NCBI GenBank assembly: GCA_947039005.1
Contig: CAMQXY010000004.1
Coordinates: 1 to 63,651 of the forward strand
Reading direction: 5' to 3'
From: an uncultured Photobacterium sp.
GTDB taxonomy: Bacteria; Pseudomonadota; Gammaproteobacteria; Enterobacterales; Vibrionaceae
DNA: 63,651 bases
The translations under genes were made by a program, and so were the position numbers. Below are positions 29,036 to 38,060 of this stretch, in pieces (position 1 is the stretch's first letter; each line of letters begins with the position of its first letter). A model generated the notes under the pieces. That model was given only the letters and a program-made list of their open reading frames with translations, was not told the DNA's origin and did no database searches.

Positions 29036-29494
29036 TTAAAACTGACCCGTCATCACCAATATCTGTTGCCACTGTGCTGGCGTTACTGGCATCACGCTGA
29101 GCCGATTACCTCGTTTAACTAATGGCATATCTGCTAATTCAATCTCCTTTTTCATACGTGCTAAACTCACTAATCGCACATGACGCTGATATTCAATATC
29201 AACCATTACCCACGGTGGATTATCAAGCATTGCCTTAGGATCAAAATAGCCACTTGTTGGCTCAAATTGGAAATGATCGGGATACGCTTCTTTAACTACA
29301 TTAGCGATGCCAACCACGCCAATATCTTTGCAAGAAGAATGGTAAATCAGCACTTGATCACCACATTTAATTTCATCCCGCAGCATATTTCGAGCCTGAT
29401 AATTACGCACACCTTCCCATGGTGAAACTTTTTGTTGTTTTAAAGTGTCTATTGAAAAGATATCTGGTTCGGTTTTAAATAACCAATACGCCAT
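29036..29494 (-). CDS. EVE domain-containing protein
   Basis: Small protein of 152 residues consisting of one EVE domain, a PUA-related fold that reads modified bases in DNA or RNA. Typical elements are 'YWLFKTEPDIFSIDTL', 'WEGVRNYQARNMLR', 'GDQVLIYHSS', 'GVVGIANVVKEAYPD' and 'PWVMVDIEY'. Related to human THYN1. Cytosolic, single gene. Partner and target unknown. Confidence 0.9.
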   Translation of the reverse strand: MAYWLFKTEPDIFSIDTLKQQKVSPWEGVRNYQARNMLRDEIKCGDQVLIYHSSCKDIGVVGIANVVKEAYPDHFQFEPTSGYFDPKAMLDNPPWVMVDIEYQRHVRLVSLARMKKEIELADMPLVKRGNRLSVMPVTPAQWQQILVMTGQF

Positions 29495-29554
29495 TGATTT
29501 CCCCTAATTGCGCTCATTCAATGTTGAAATTGAGCCTACCATAGAGAGTACAGA

Positions 29555-29974
29555 ATGACATACCCACGCTTATCACTTGCATTACTGCTAGCAGCAACCA
29601 CCTTATCAGGCTGTGCTAGCTGGATGCCTTCCGCCTTTAAAAGTGATCCCGCGGAGTCACAATGGGTTGGCAACTATAAAAGTGATACCGAGATGGGGTT
29701 GACCACACACCTACATTTAGCAGCAGATCAAGCGGCAACAACAACCTACACTTATACCAATGGTGATCCGGATTTATTAGAAACTGGCCACTGGCAAGCA
29801 CTGAATCAAACCAGTGTCAAAGTCACCATGACCACCCATCAAGGCCGACCACTTAATAGTGAGCGTATTTATAGCTATGACCCACACAGTGAACAATTAA
29901 GTACTCAACAAGAAACTGTCGACGGTCAAACATATGAGCTCGGTGTCGAAGGGTTAATTCTTCAGCGTCAATAA
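29555..29974 (+). CDS. Hypothetical lipoprotein
   Basis: 139 residues with a lipoprotein signal peptide and lipobox 'LSGCA' (Cys20). The mature part is beta-rich with Thr-rich stretches ('AATTTYTYTNGDPDLLETGHW'), suggestive of a small barrel or lipocalin-like fold. I do not recognise a family. Divergent from the EVE gene. Confidence 0.75.
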   Translation: MTYPRLSLALLLAATTLSGCASWMPSAFKSDPAESQWVGNYKSDTEMGLTTHLHLAADQAATTTYTYTNGDPDLLETGHWQALNQTSVKVTMTTHQGRPLNSERIYSYDPHSEQLSTQQETVDGQTYELGVEGLILQRQ

Positions 29975-30058
29975 TCAGATTACACACTCAATCGTGACTC
30001 AAAGGTGGTGTTATGCCACACTGCCACCTTTATTATTTTGTTAATAACGAGAGAAATC

Positions 30059-30652
30059 ATGACTTGCCCACGTTGCGGTTTTCAATTTAACTGTATTTGT
30101 GATGCTGAACCACAATTACAATCAGCCGCCGACTTTGTACTCCTGACCCATCCTCGTGAATGTAATAAAGACACTAACACTGGTGTATTAATGACGCGCA
30201 CATTACCCAGCTGCCGCGTTGAACTTTGGCATCGGACCGAACCACCACAAGCTTTATTAGATCAAATTAAAGATGAACGTTACCAAGCTTGGTTAGTCTT
30301 TCCCGCCGATGAACAACATCAAGCAATACCATTAACGCCACCAAATGCTGATACTGATGCAGATCACCCCACGCGACTGTTTATTATTCTTGATGCAACC
30401 TGGCAAGAAGCACGAAAAATGGTACGTAAAAGTCCATGGCTAAATCAGTTACCACGAGTAGAAATAACACCACAACACGCCTCTAACTATGCTTTGCGCC
30501 GCAATCAACAACAAGGGCATCTGTGTACTTGTGAAATTGGCATTGAATTATTGTCACTATTACAACAACATCAAGAAGCACTGCAACTACAAGCTTATTT
30601 TGATCACTTTATTAATATCTATCATGCAGATAAAAGTGGTCATGCTAAATAA
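30059..30652 (+). CDS. DTW-domain tRNA-uridine aminocarboxypropyltransferase
   Basis: Predicted to transfer the aminocarboxypropyl group of SAM to uridine in tRNA (acp3U), as E. coli TapT (YfiP) does. The start at 30059 gives 197 residues. An N-terminal Cys cluster 'CPRCGFQFNCIC' is followed by 'LTHPRECNKDTNTGVLM' and the DTW signature 'DATWQEARKM', then 'RKSPWLNQLPRVEI'. The TapT/TuaA distinction cannot be made with certainty here. Confidence 0.85.
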   Translation: MTCPRCGFQFNCICDAEPQLQSAADFVLLTHPRECNKDTNTGVLMTRTLPSCRVELWHRTEPPQALLDQIKDERYQAWLVFPADEQHQAIPLTPPNADTDADHPTRLFIILDATWQEARKMVRKSPWLNQLPRVEITPQHASNYALRRNQQQGHLCTCEIGIELLSLLQQHQEALQLQAYFDHFINIYHADKSGHAK

Positions 30653-30782
30653 ACGCCGAAGATATTCTGACGCGGTAATGATTGTTTTTGTAATATCAGA
30701 TTTACGGCTTTATTTTCTAAATAAAAAGGCTCAGATTTAAAAGAACCATTTTATACACCGTATTTTTAGTGAAGCCCATAAC

Positions 30783-31250
30783 ATGAAAACCAAACTACTT
30801 GCTGTTGTCATCATCGCCTCGACCTTCGGGCTTGCCGGCTGTGCTACAAACCCTTATGGCAATGCCTACAATGTAAATGACGCCCGTCAAATGCAACAAG
30901 TTTACTATGGTACAGTTGTTCGCACTCAAGCGGTTACTTTAAATGGTAATGGTAACGGTATTGGCACATTAGCCGGCGGCGCTATTGGTGGTATTCTTGG
31001 CTCTGGTGTCGGTGGCGGAACAGGTTCTGAAATTGCTTCGATAGGTGGTGCTTTACTTGGTGGCTATTTAGGTAATGCTGCCGGTAATCAGGCAACCAAA
31101 CGTAACGGGGTTAACCTAACCATAAAAATGGACAGTGGTCGTACTGTTTCTATCGTGCAACAAGTGAATCCTCAAGTGATGTTCCATGAAGGTGAACGTG
31201 TACAAGTCAATGAAAGCGCTGACGGTACTTCACGTGTAACGCCGGCTTAA
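30783..31250 (+). CDS. slyB: Outer-membrane lipoprotein, SlyB/glycine-zipper family
   Basis: 155-residue lipoprotein with lipobox 'LAGCA' (Cys20) and a glycine-zipper segment (residues about 55-105: 'GGAIGGILGSGVGGGTGS', 'GGALLGGYLGNAAGNQA') typical of SlyB/Pcp proteins, ending with a small beta domain ('IKMDSGRTVSIVQQ'). SlyB responds to PhoP and stabilises outer-membrane proteins in enterics; that role here is inferred. A hairpin terminator follows. Confidence 0.88.
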   Translation: MKTKLLAVVIIASTFGLAGCATNPYGNAYNVNDARQMQQVYYGTVVRTQAVTLNGNGNGIGTLAGGAIGGILGSGVGGGTGSEIASIGGALLGGYLGNAAGNQATKRNGVNLTIKMDSGRTVSIVQQVNPQVMFHEGERVQVNESADGTSRVTPA

Positions 31251-31267
31251 TCCCTCCTATATTTCAA

Positions 31268-31293
31268 TAAAAAGGAGCATTAGCTTCTTTTTA
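31268..31293 (+). terminator. Terminator downstream of slyB
   Basis: Stem AAAAAGGAGC/GCTTCTTTTT (one G-T pair) with an ATTA loop, the last arm ending in T5. Confidence 0.75.
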
Positions 31294-31940
31294 TTATCTC
31301 AAAAATGCATCCTCACTATCGAATCATTTCTCGCTTCGTGATCCCCATAAAAATAAATATTAAACAAATACGCGGTCTTAGGTACGTTTTATTTAGCTAA
31401 AAATTATTATTACGCGTTATTATTTAGCTTATTTTTTAAAAAAACGTATAAATAATAAAACATGTAACATCACAATTAATGCATAACTATTTTATGCTTA
31501 TAGCAAGACAATCCCAATTTGTATGATGAATGATATTTAGCTGTAACTTCAAGTAGTTGTTATTATGGATTTTTTTATTGTACATTTTTGTTGCCGCCAA
31601 ATGAAATATCAATTTTCACGCAATTAAGCGATCGAATAACGATACTATTTATTAATTTACTCTCTAAATATGCAACATTTCTTTGCGCTTTTACGGTTTT
31701 TTTTTTATTAAAATAGCAGCATCATAGCACTCGTTAAATAACTAAACGGTGATGTAATTAAATAATAGCAACGGAGAAATTTTACATTTAATTTATTTTT
31801 TGGGTTAGGTAAGACAATCAAAAAAATAATTTAATGATGACTCTTAGTTACGATTATTAAATAAACATGACTTTATTTTCATTACGATAAATAAACTGTG
31901 TATATAACGTTTATATTCCTTCTAATCACAGGCAAATATA
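31294..31940 (+). promoter_or_regulatory. Leader and promoter region of antiporter/adiA copy 1
   Basis: About 650 AT-rich bases without a credible gene. A block at about 31631-31705 (CGAATAACGATACT, then ATGCAACATTT, then TTTTACGGTTTT) is matched by a similar block at 36218-36292 upstream of copy 2, at nearly the same distance (about 310 and 300 bases) from the start codon. This makes it the best candidate for shared promoter or activator sites. The last bases before the ATG (CACAGGCAAATATA) also resemble copy 2. Confidence 0.6.
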
Positions 31941-33272
31941 ATGTCATCAGATTCAGATACTGGCACTAAAAAAATGGGGCTTGTCGGCTTAACTGTACTT
32001 GTTGCAGTTAACATGATGGGTTCCGGTATTATTATGCTACCAGCAAGCTTGGCGCAAGTTGGTGCAATCTCAATGTTATCTTGGATTGTTACAGCGTTAG
32101 GCGCAATGTGTATTGCTTATACATTCGCTAAATGTGGTGCCTTTTGTAAGCGCTCTGGCGGTATGTCAGCTTACGCAGAAGAAGCACACGGAAAATCATC
32201 TTTCTTCATCTCTTCTTACACTTACTACGTGTGTTTAGTTATTAGTTGTGTTGCTATTGCCGTTTCTTGTTTAGGCTATATCAAACCGTTTATGCCTTGG
32301 TTAGATACTCCTGTACACACTTTCTTCGGTGTTTGTGCGGTACTTATCCTTACTATGGTGGCTAACTTTGGTGGTCCTAAGATCACAGGTCAAATCTCAG
32401 CATTCACTGTTTGGGGTATTATTATTCCAGTTGCAGGTCTATCTATCATCGGTTGGTGGTGGTTCGATCCACAAACATTCATGAATGCTTGGAACCCACA
32501 CCATGACACTACAATGCACTCAGTATCTTCTGGTGTTGCACTGACTTTATGGGCATTCCTAGGTATTGAATCTGCGGGCGCTAACTCTGATGCAGTTGAA
32601 AACCCAGAGCGTAACGTACCATTAGCAGTATTGTTCGGTACTGGCTTTGCGGCAATTGTTTACATTGCTTCTACTGGTGTTATCCAAGGTATTATTCCTA
32701 ACGCCGAGCTATCAGCGTCTACTGCCCCATTTGGTCTAGTATTCAGCCACATGTTCAACCCTACTGTTGGTAACATCGTTACTATCGCAGCGGTTATCGC
32801 ATGTATCGGCTCACTACTTGGCTGGCAGTTCACTAACGCACAGGTTTCTAAAGCCGCTGCGGATGAAGGTTTGTTCCCTCAAATCTTCGCGAAAACTAAC
32901 AAAGCAGGCGTACCAGTTGCAGGTATGTTAATCATGCTAGCGGCTGAAATCTTATTAGCAGTGATGACTATCTCTCCTAACTTGATCAGCCAGTTCAACG
33001 CGCTATTGAACCTTGCAGTATTTATTAACATGGTACCTTACATCCTATCGATGACAGGTCTTGAAGTACTACTTCGCAAGAACATGGTATCTAAAAAGCA
33101 ATACCGTCTTGGTGCAACTGTGGGTACGTTAGCGGTTCTTTACAGTATCTATGGTGTGTACGCTTGTGGTGCAACTGCTGTATTCGGCGGTACCATCTTG
33201 ACACTACTTGGTTATATCTTCTACGGCTTCATCGCCGCTCGTGATACTAAACCAGAAGTTAAAGCAAACTAA
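31941..33272 (+). CDS. PotE-like amino acid/polyamine antiporter, copy 1
   Basis: APC-family exchanger of 443 residues with twelve membrane helices. Its sequence follows E. coli PotE (ornithine/putrescine) much more closely than AdiC or CadB: 'VNMMGSGIIMLPASLA', 'GGMSAYAEEAHGKS', 'ANFGGPKITGQISAFTVWGIIIP', 'WAFLGIES' (with the conserved substrate-site Glu) and 'VENPERNVP'. Its partner, however, is an arginine decarboxylase, so by context it should swap arginine for agmatine. The only protein difference from copy 2 is an extra Ser-Asp after residue 4. Codon choice (AAC, TTC, GGT, CGT) is that of a highly expressed gene. Confidence 0.9.
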   Translation: MSSDSDTGTKKMGLVGLTVLVAVNMMGSGIIMLPASLAQVGAISMLSWIVTALGAMCIAYTFAKCGAFCKRSGGMSAYAEEAHGKSSFFISSYTYYVCLVISCVAIAVSCLGYIKPFMPWLDTPVHTFFGVCAVLILTMVANFGGPKITGQISAFTVWGIIIPVAGLSIIGWWWFDPQTFMNAWNPHHDTTMHSVSSGVALTLWAFLGIESAGANSDAVENPERNVPLAVLFGTGFAAIVYIASTGVIQGIIPNAELSASTAPFGLVFSHMFNPTVGNIVTIAAVIACIGSLLGWQFTNAQVSKAAADEGLFPQIFAKTNKAGVPVAGMLIMLAAEILLAVMTISPNLISQFNALLNLAVFINMVPYILSMTGLEVLLRKNMVSKKQYRLGATVGTLAVLYSIYGVYACGATAVFGGTILTLLGYIFYGFIAARDTKPEVKAN

Positions 33273-33328
33273 TTTAAAGATTTAATAAATTCGATACTAA
33301 AGAAATTTATTAATAACCAGCTAGAACG

Positions 33329-33400
33329 GAAATGGGAATAAATAATAAATACGTCATCCATTAATTGTTAATTAATAAATGGCATTATTTATTCCCTTTC
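33329..33400 (+). other. Conserved stem-loop between antiporter and adiA, copy 1
   Basis: GGGAATAAATAAT at 33334-33346 pairs perfectly with 33384-33396; with one bulged T the stem extends to 17 pairs (33329-33333 with 33397-33400). The loop holds a second weak stem (CCATT/AATGG). No T run follows. It could set the ratio of antiporter to decarboxylase mRNA by processing or partial termination. Confidence 0.6.
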
Positions 33401-33490
33401 AAAAATATTCGGTCAGACCTTTTATTACCTCATATTTTTTATGTTGCGGTAAAACACATCTGCCACTAATTATTTTATTCAGGCATTATT

Positions 33491-35794
33491 ATGAACAACA
33501 ATAGTAGTACAAATAAAATGCGTGCTCTCGTTATCGAGCACCAAAACATTACTCCAAACAGCTTTGCAGACCGTGCAACTAAGTCGCTTATCGCTGAACT
33601 ACAAAACCGTACTATCGAAATCATCACTGCAACTTCTTACGAAGATGCACGTGCGGTTATTCTGTCTACTCAAATTGACAGCCTAGTATTAGCACTTGAA
33701 AAAACTGAAGAGCAAATCGTTAATTCTAACGAAGAAGTTGATTTGTTAGCAGCACTACAAGCACGTCAATCTGAAGTGCCAGTATTTCTACTAGCAGAAC
33801 GTGCTCGTACTTCTATTCTTAACAACCGCCAGTTAATGGAACGTGTTGATGAGTGTTACTCAGTACTAGAAGACACTGCTGATTTCGTTGCTGGCCGTAT
33901 CGTTGCTTCAATGCGTCGTTACCGTGCACAAGTGCTTCCACCGTTCATGAAAGCGATGATGCACTACAACGATATCCATGAGTATTCATGGTCTGCTCCA
34001 GGTCACCAAGGTGGTATCGGTTTTACTAAGACACCTGCTGGTAACCAATTCTTCGAATTCTTCGGCGAAAACTTGTTCCGTACCGATATGGGTATCGAGC
34101 GTGCTGCACTAGGTTCATTACTTGACCACAGTGGCGCATTTAAAGATTCAGAAGTTGAAGCAGCTAAGATCTTCGGTGCTCATCAGTCTTACTCTGGTAT
34201 CGTAGGTACGTCTGGTTCAAACCGTACTATCATGCAAGCATGTATGAAAGATGACGACATCGCTATTTGTGACCGTAACTGTCACAAATCAATTGAACAA
34301 GGTCTGATCCTAACAGGCGCTCGTCCAATCTACATGGTTCCTAGCCGTAACTGCTACGGTATCATCGGTCCAATCAGCAAAGTTCAAATGAGCAAAGAAG
34401 GCATTGCGCTTAAAGCGAAAAATGCTGGTATTCCTTTCAACGCTGATGAGAAAAAAGCAAGCTACGCTGTAGTAACTAACTGTACTTACGACGGTTTATG
34501 TTACCACTCAGAAGTGACTGAAGCGCTACTAGGCGAAAGCTCTAGCCGTATTCACATGGACGAAGCTTGGTTTGGTTACGCACGTTTTAACCCTATCTAC
34601 AAGGGTCACTTCGCAATGCGTGGCGATGCTAAAGACCATACTGGTCCAACAGTATTTGCAACTCACTCAACGCACAAGTTATTGAATGCCTTGTCTCAAG
34701 CATCATACATTCACGTACGTAACGGTGAAAACGCGATTAACTTCGATCGTTTCAACCAAGCTTACATGATGCACACTTCAACATCACCACTATACGCAAT
34801 CTGTGCGTCTAACGATGTTGCTGCGAACATGATGAAAGGCGAAAGTGGTCTGTCGCTAACTAACGAAGTGAACCGCGAAGCGATCATCTTCCGTCAGAAC
34901 ATGCGTCAACTATTCAACGATTACACGGCTGAAAACGATTGGTTCTTCAAGCCTTGGAACGCTGAAACTGTTACAGAAATGAACGGCGACAAAGTTAAGT
35001 TTGAAGATGCTTCTGTTGAGTCACTAATGACTATCCAACAGAACTGGAAACTGACTCCTGGCGACAAGTGGCACGGCTTTGACGAAATCGACAATGACTG
35101 GTGTATGCTTGATCCAATCAAAGTTAGCTTGCTAACTCCGGGTCTTGACGACAACGGTAACTTCCTAGAAACAGGTGTTCCAGCAGCACTTGTAACAGCA
35201 TACCTAGGTCGTTTCGGTATCGTACCAACACGTACAACTGACTTCCAAGTAATGTTCCTATTCTCAATGGGTATTACTAAAGGTAAGCGTGACACCTTGA
35301 TCAACACATTGTTGTCATTCAAGCGTCACTACGATGCAAACGCAGATATCGAAACATTACTGCCTGAGCTAGTAGCTTCTGCTCCAGAAGTTTACCGCGG
35401 TCTTGGTCTTAAAGATCTTGGTAACAAGATGTTTGAATACCTAGTACGTCATAACCCAAGCCAAGTTCTGAACCACGCTTACTCAAGCCTTCCAGTAATG
35501 GAAGTGAAACCACGTACTGCTTACCAGTTCGTAGTGTCTGATGACGTTGAGTTAGTAGCTTCTGATAAGCTTGTTGGTCGCGTTGCAGCGAACTCTGTTA
35601 TCCCTTACCCACCAGGCATCCCAATGCTTATGGGTGGCGAAAACTTCGGTGATGATACAAGTCCTCAAATCCAGTACTTGAAAGCACTAGAAGCATGGGA
35701 TGCTGAATTCCCTGGTTTCGAACACGAAACTGAAGGCGCAGAAATCGAAGACGGTAAATACCACGTTCTTTGTATTAAAAAAGAAGCACTATAA
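33491..35794 (+). CDS. adiA: Biodegradative arginine decarboxylase AdiA, copy 1
   Basis: PLP-dependent enzyme converting arginine to agmatine and CO2, consuming a cytosolic proton; the core of arginine-dependent acid resistance. The 767-residue protein matches E. coli AdiA (about 755) along its length: N-terminal flavodoxin-like wing domain (residues 1-140), PLP domain with 'WSAPGHQGGIGFTKTPAG', 'VGTSGSNRTIMQACM', 'DRNCHKSIEQGL', 'HMDEAWFGYARF' and the Schiff-base lysine K396 in 'THSTHKLLNAL', then a C-terminal domain with 'NSVIPYPPGIPMLMGGENFG'. 'TFDxP'-type ornithine features of SpeF are absent. The protein is identical to that of copy 2. Confidence 0.97.
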   Translation: MNNNSSTNKMRALVIEHQNITPNSFADRATKSLIAELQNRTIEIITATSYEDARAVILSTQIDSLVLALEKTEEQIVNSNEEVDLLAALQARQSEVPVFLLAERARTSILNNRQLMERVDECYSVLEDTADFVAGRIVASMRRYRAQVLPPFMKAMMHYNDIHEYSWSAPGHQGGIGFTKTPAGNQFFEFFGENLFRTDMGIERAALGSLLDHSGAFKDSEVEAAKIFGAHQSYSGIVGTSGSNRTIMQACMKDDDIAICDRNCHKSIEQGLILTGARPIYMVPSRNCYGIIGPISKVQMSKEGIALKAKNAGIPFNADEKKASYAVVTNCTYDGLCYHSEVTEALLGESSSRIHMDEAWFGYARFNPIYKGHFAMRGDAKDHTGPTVFATHSTHKLLNALSQASYIHVRNGENAINFDRFNQAYMMHTSTSPLYAICASNDVAANMMKGESGLSLTNEVNREAIIFRQNMRQLFNDYTAENDWFFKPWNAETVTEMNGDKVKFEDASVESLMTIQQNWKLTPGDKWHGFDEIDNDWCMLDPIKVSLLTPGLDDNGNFLETGVPAALVTAYLGRFGIVPTRTTDFQVMFLFSMGITKGKRDTLINTLLSFKRHYDANADIETLLPELVASAPEVYRGLGLKDLGNKMFEYLVRHNPSQVLNHAYSSLPVMEVKPRTAYQFVVSDDVELVASDKLVGRVAANSVIPYPPGIPMLMGGENFGDDTSPQIQYLKALEAWDAEFPGFEHETEGAEIEDGKYHVLCIKKEAL

Positions 35795-35827
35795 TCGCTT
35801 AACGCGATAATGTGAGTCTCTAATATC

Positions 35828-35860
35828 AATCCCCTGCTGTTTACAGCGGGGGATTTTTTT
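35828..35860 (+). terminator. Terminator of adiA copy 1
   Basis: Stem CCCCTGCTG/CAGCGGGGG (one bulge) with a TTTA loop, followed by seven T. Confidence 0.9.
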
Positions 35861-36516
35861 ATCCCCCACATAATGATTTTTCTTCAACATTACCGCTCAA
35901 AACCTACCCCCCAAAAGCATAAATAACCAAACACCTCAGTGATACACACAGCAAAATACTTCTTAAGTATATTTCAATGCATTTAGACTACATAAAAAAT
36001 AATACAAGTTCAGTATTACTTAAATACATTATCAAAAAATATATCCATTATTTTTAGTGCGTAATTATTCACTTTTAATGGCTTATTATATTTAGTTGCT
36101 TGATTGTTTTGTATGACAATTATCATCTCGTGAGAATTTAACCCCTTGTAAACAATCACTTTTAGTTTGTAATAATTTTTTTTATTACATTATCCCCTCA
36201 AAAACATCAAAAAAATGGTCGAATAATGATACTGAATACAACTTCGATCACTAAAAATGCAATGCTTTATTCCGTTTTTACGGTTTTATTTTTACAAAAA
36301 CAGCGCATTATATGTCTCGTAAACAAGGTTAATTATTCGCTTTAAAATATATTTCTTATGCTAAGAGTTATATTTTAATTATTTTATAATAAATAAAATA
36401 AAATAATTAAACGTCCTTATATAATAAATAACGCACCATGGATCTGGTTTTATTTATATTAATATAAACCCTATTTAAAATATGGTTTAAATCCCTTTTA
36501 ATCGCAGGTGAATATA
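35861..36516 (+). promoter_or_regulatory. Leader and promoter region of antiporter/adiA copy 2
   Basis: About 650 AT-rich bases between the two operons. The block at 36218-36292 resembles 31631-31705 before copy 1, and the ribosome-site region (CGCAGGTGAATATA) resembles its counterpart, but the rest is largely unalignable by eye. The copies therefore keep separate, diverged control regions. No ORF of note. Confidence 0.6.
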
Positions 36517-37842
36517 ATGTCATCAGATACTGGCACTAAAAAAATGGGGCTTGTCGGCTTAACTGTACTTGTTGCAGTTAACATGATGGGTTCCGGTATT
36601 ATTATGCTACCAGCAAGCTTGGCGCAAGTTGGTGCAATCTCAATGTTATCTTGGATTGTTACAGCGTTAGGCGCAATGTGTATTGCTTATACATTCGCTA
36701 AATGTGGTGCCTTTTGTAAGCGCTCTGGCGGTATGTCAGCTTACGCAGAAGAAGCACACGGAAAATCATCTTTCTTCATCTCTTCTTACACTTACTACGT
36801 GTGTTTAGTTATTAGTTGTGTTGCTATTGCCGTTTCTTGTTTAGGCTATATCAAACCGTTTATGCCTTGGTTAGATACTCCTGTACACACTTTCTTCGGT
36901 GTTTGTGCGGTACTTATCCTTACTATGGTGGCTAACTTTGGTGGTCCTAAGATCACAGGTCAAATCTCAGCATTCACTGTTTGGGGTATTATTATTCCAG
37001 TTGCAGGTCTATCTATCATCGGTTGGTGGTGGTTCGATCCACAAACATTCATGAATGCTTGGAACCCACACCATGACACTACAATGCACTCAGTATCTTC
37101 TGGTGTTGCACTGACTTTATGGGCATTCCTAGGTATTGAATCTGCGGGCGCTAACTCTGATGCAGTTGAAAACCCAGAGCGTAACGTACCATTAGCAGTA
37201 TTGTTCGGTACTGGCTTTGCGGCAATTGTTTACATTGCTTCTACTGGTGTTATCCAAGGTATTATTCCTAACGCCGAGCTATCAGCGTCTACTGCCCCAT
37301 TTGGTCTAGTATTCAGCCACATGTTCAACCCTACTGTTGGTAACATCGTTACTATCGCAGCGGTTATCGCATGTATCGGCTCACTACTTGGCTGGCAGTT
37401 CACTAACGCACAGGTTTCTAAAGCCGCTGCGGATGAAGGTTTGTTCCCTCAAATCTTCGCGAAAACTAACAAAGCAGGCGTACCAGTTGCAGGTATGTTA
37501 ATCATGCTAGCGGCTGAAATCTTATTAGCAGTGATGACTATCTCTCCTAACTTGATCAGCCAGTTCAACGCGCTATTGAACCTTGCAGTATTTATTAACA
37601 TGGTACCTTACATCCTATCGATGACAGGTCTTGAAGTACTACTTCGCAAGAACATGGTATCTAAAAAGCAATACCGTCTTGGTGCAACTGTGGGTACGTT
37701 AGCGGTTCTTTACAGTATCTATGGTGTGTACGCTTGTGGTGCAACTGCTGTATTCGGCGGTACCATCTTGACACTACTTGGTTATATCTTCTACGGCTTC
37801 ATCGCCGCTCGTGATACTAAACCAGAAGTTAAAGCAAACTAA
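36517..37842 (+). CDS. PotE-like amino acid/polyamine antiporter, copy 2
   Basis: Same protein as the gene at 31941 apart from lacking a Ser-Asp pair near the N terminus (441 residues): copy 1 carries TCAGAT twice in tandem where this copy has it once, a slippage-type difference. I use the ATG at 36517, homologous to copy 1, rather than the in-frame GTG at 36508, which falls in the ribosome-site region. Role as for copy 1: twelve-helix exchanger, PotE-like in sequence, probably arginine/agmatine by context. Confidence 0.9.
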   Translation: MSSDTGTKKMGLVGLTVLVAVNMMGSGIIMLPASLAQVGAISMLSWIVTALGAMCIAYTFAKCGAFCKRSGGMSAYAEEAHGKSSFFISSYTYYVCLVISCVAIAVSCLGYIKPFMPWLDTPVHTFFGVCAVLILTMVANFGGPKITGQISAFTVWGIIIPVAGLSIIGWWWFDPQTFMNAWNPHHDTTMHSVSSGVALTLWAFLGIESAGANSDAVENPERNVPLAVLFGTGFAAIVYIASTGVIQGIIPNAELSASTAPFGLVFSHMFNPTVGNIVTIAAVIACIGSLLGWQFTNAQVSKAAADEGLFPQIFAKTNKAGVPVAGMLIMLAAEILLAVMTISPNLISQFNALLNLAVFINMVPYILSMTGLEVLLRKNMVSKKQYRLGATVGTLAVLYSIYGVYACGATAVFGGTILTLLGYIFYGFIAARDTKPEVKAN

Positions 37843-37898
37843 TTTAAAGATTTAATAAATTCGATACTAAAGAAATTTATTAATAACCAGCTAGAACG

Positions 37899-37970
37899 GA
37901 AATGGGAATAAATAATAAATACGTCATCCATTAATTGTTAATTAATAAATGGCATTATTTATTCCCTTTC
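37899..37970 (+). other. Conserved stem-loop between antiporter and adiA, copy 2
   Basis: Exact repeat of the structure at 33329-33400, displaced by 4,570 bases. Confidence 0.6.
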
Positions 37971-38060
37971 AAAAATATTCGGTCAGACCTTTTATTACCT
38001 CATATTTTTTATGTTGCGGTAAAACACATCTGCCACTAATTATTTTATTCAGGCATTATT

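Noticed and set aside
31305..31400. 31-residue Arg-containing frame that could be a leader peptide like SpeFL
   Set aside because: No ribosome site, over 500 bases from the antiporter start, and no equivalent frame in the leader of copy 2.
34921..35322. 133-codon minus-strand frame inside adiA (also at 39491-39892)
   Set aside because: Complementary-strand shadow of a highly biased gene; repeated only because adiA is duplicated.
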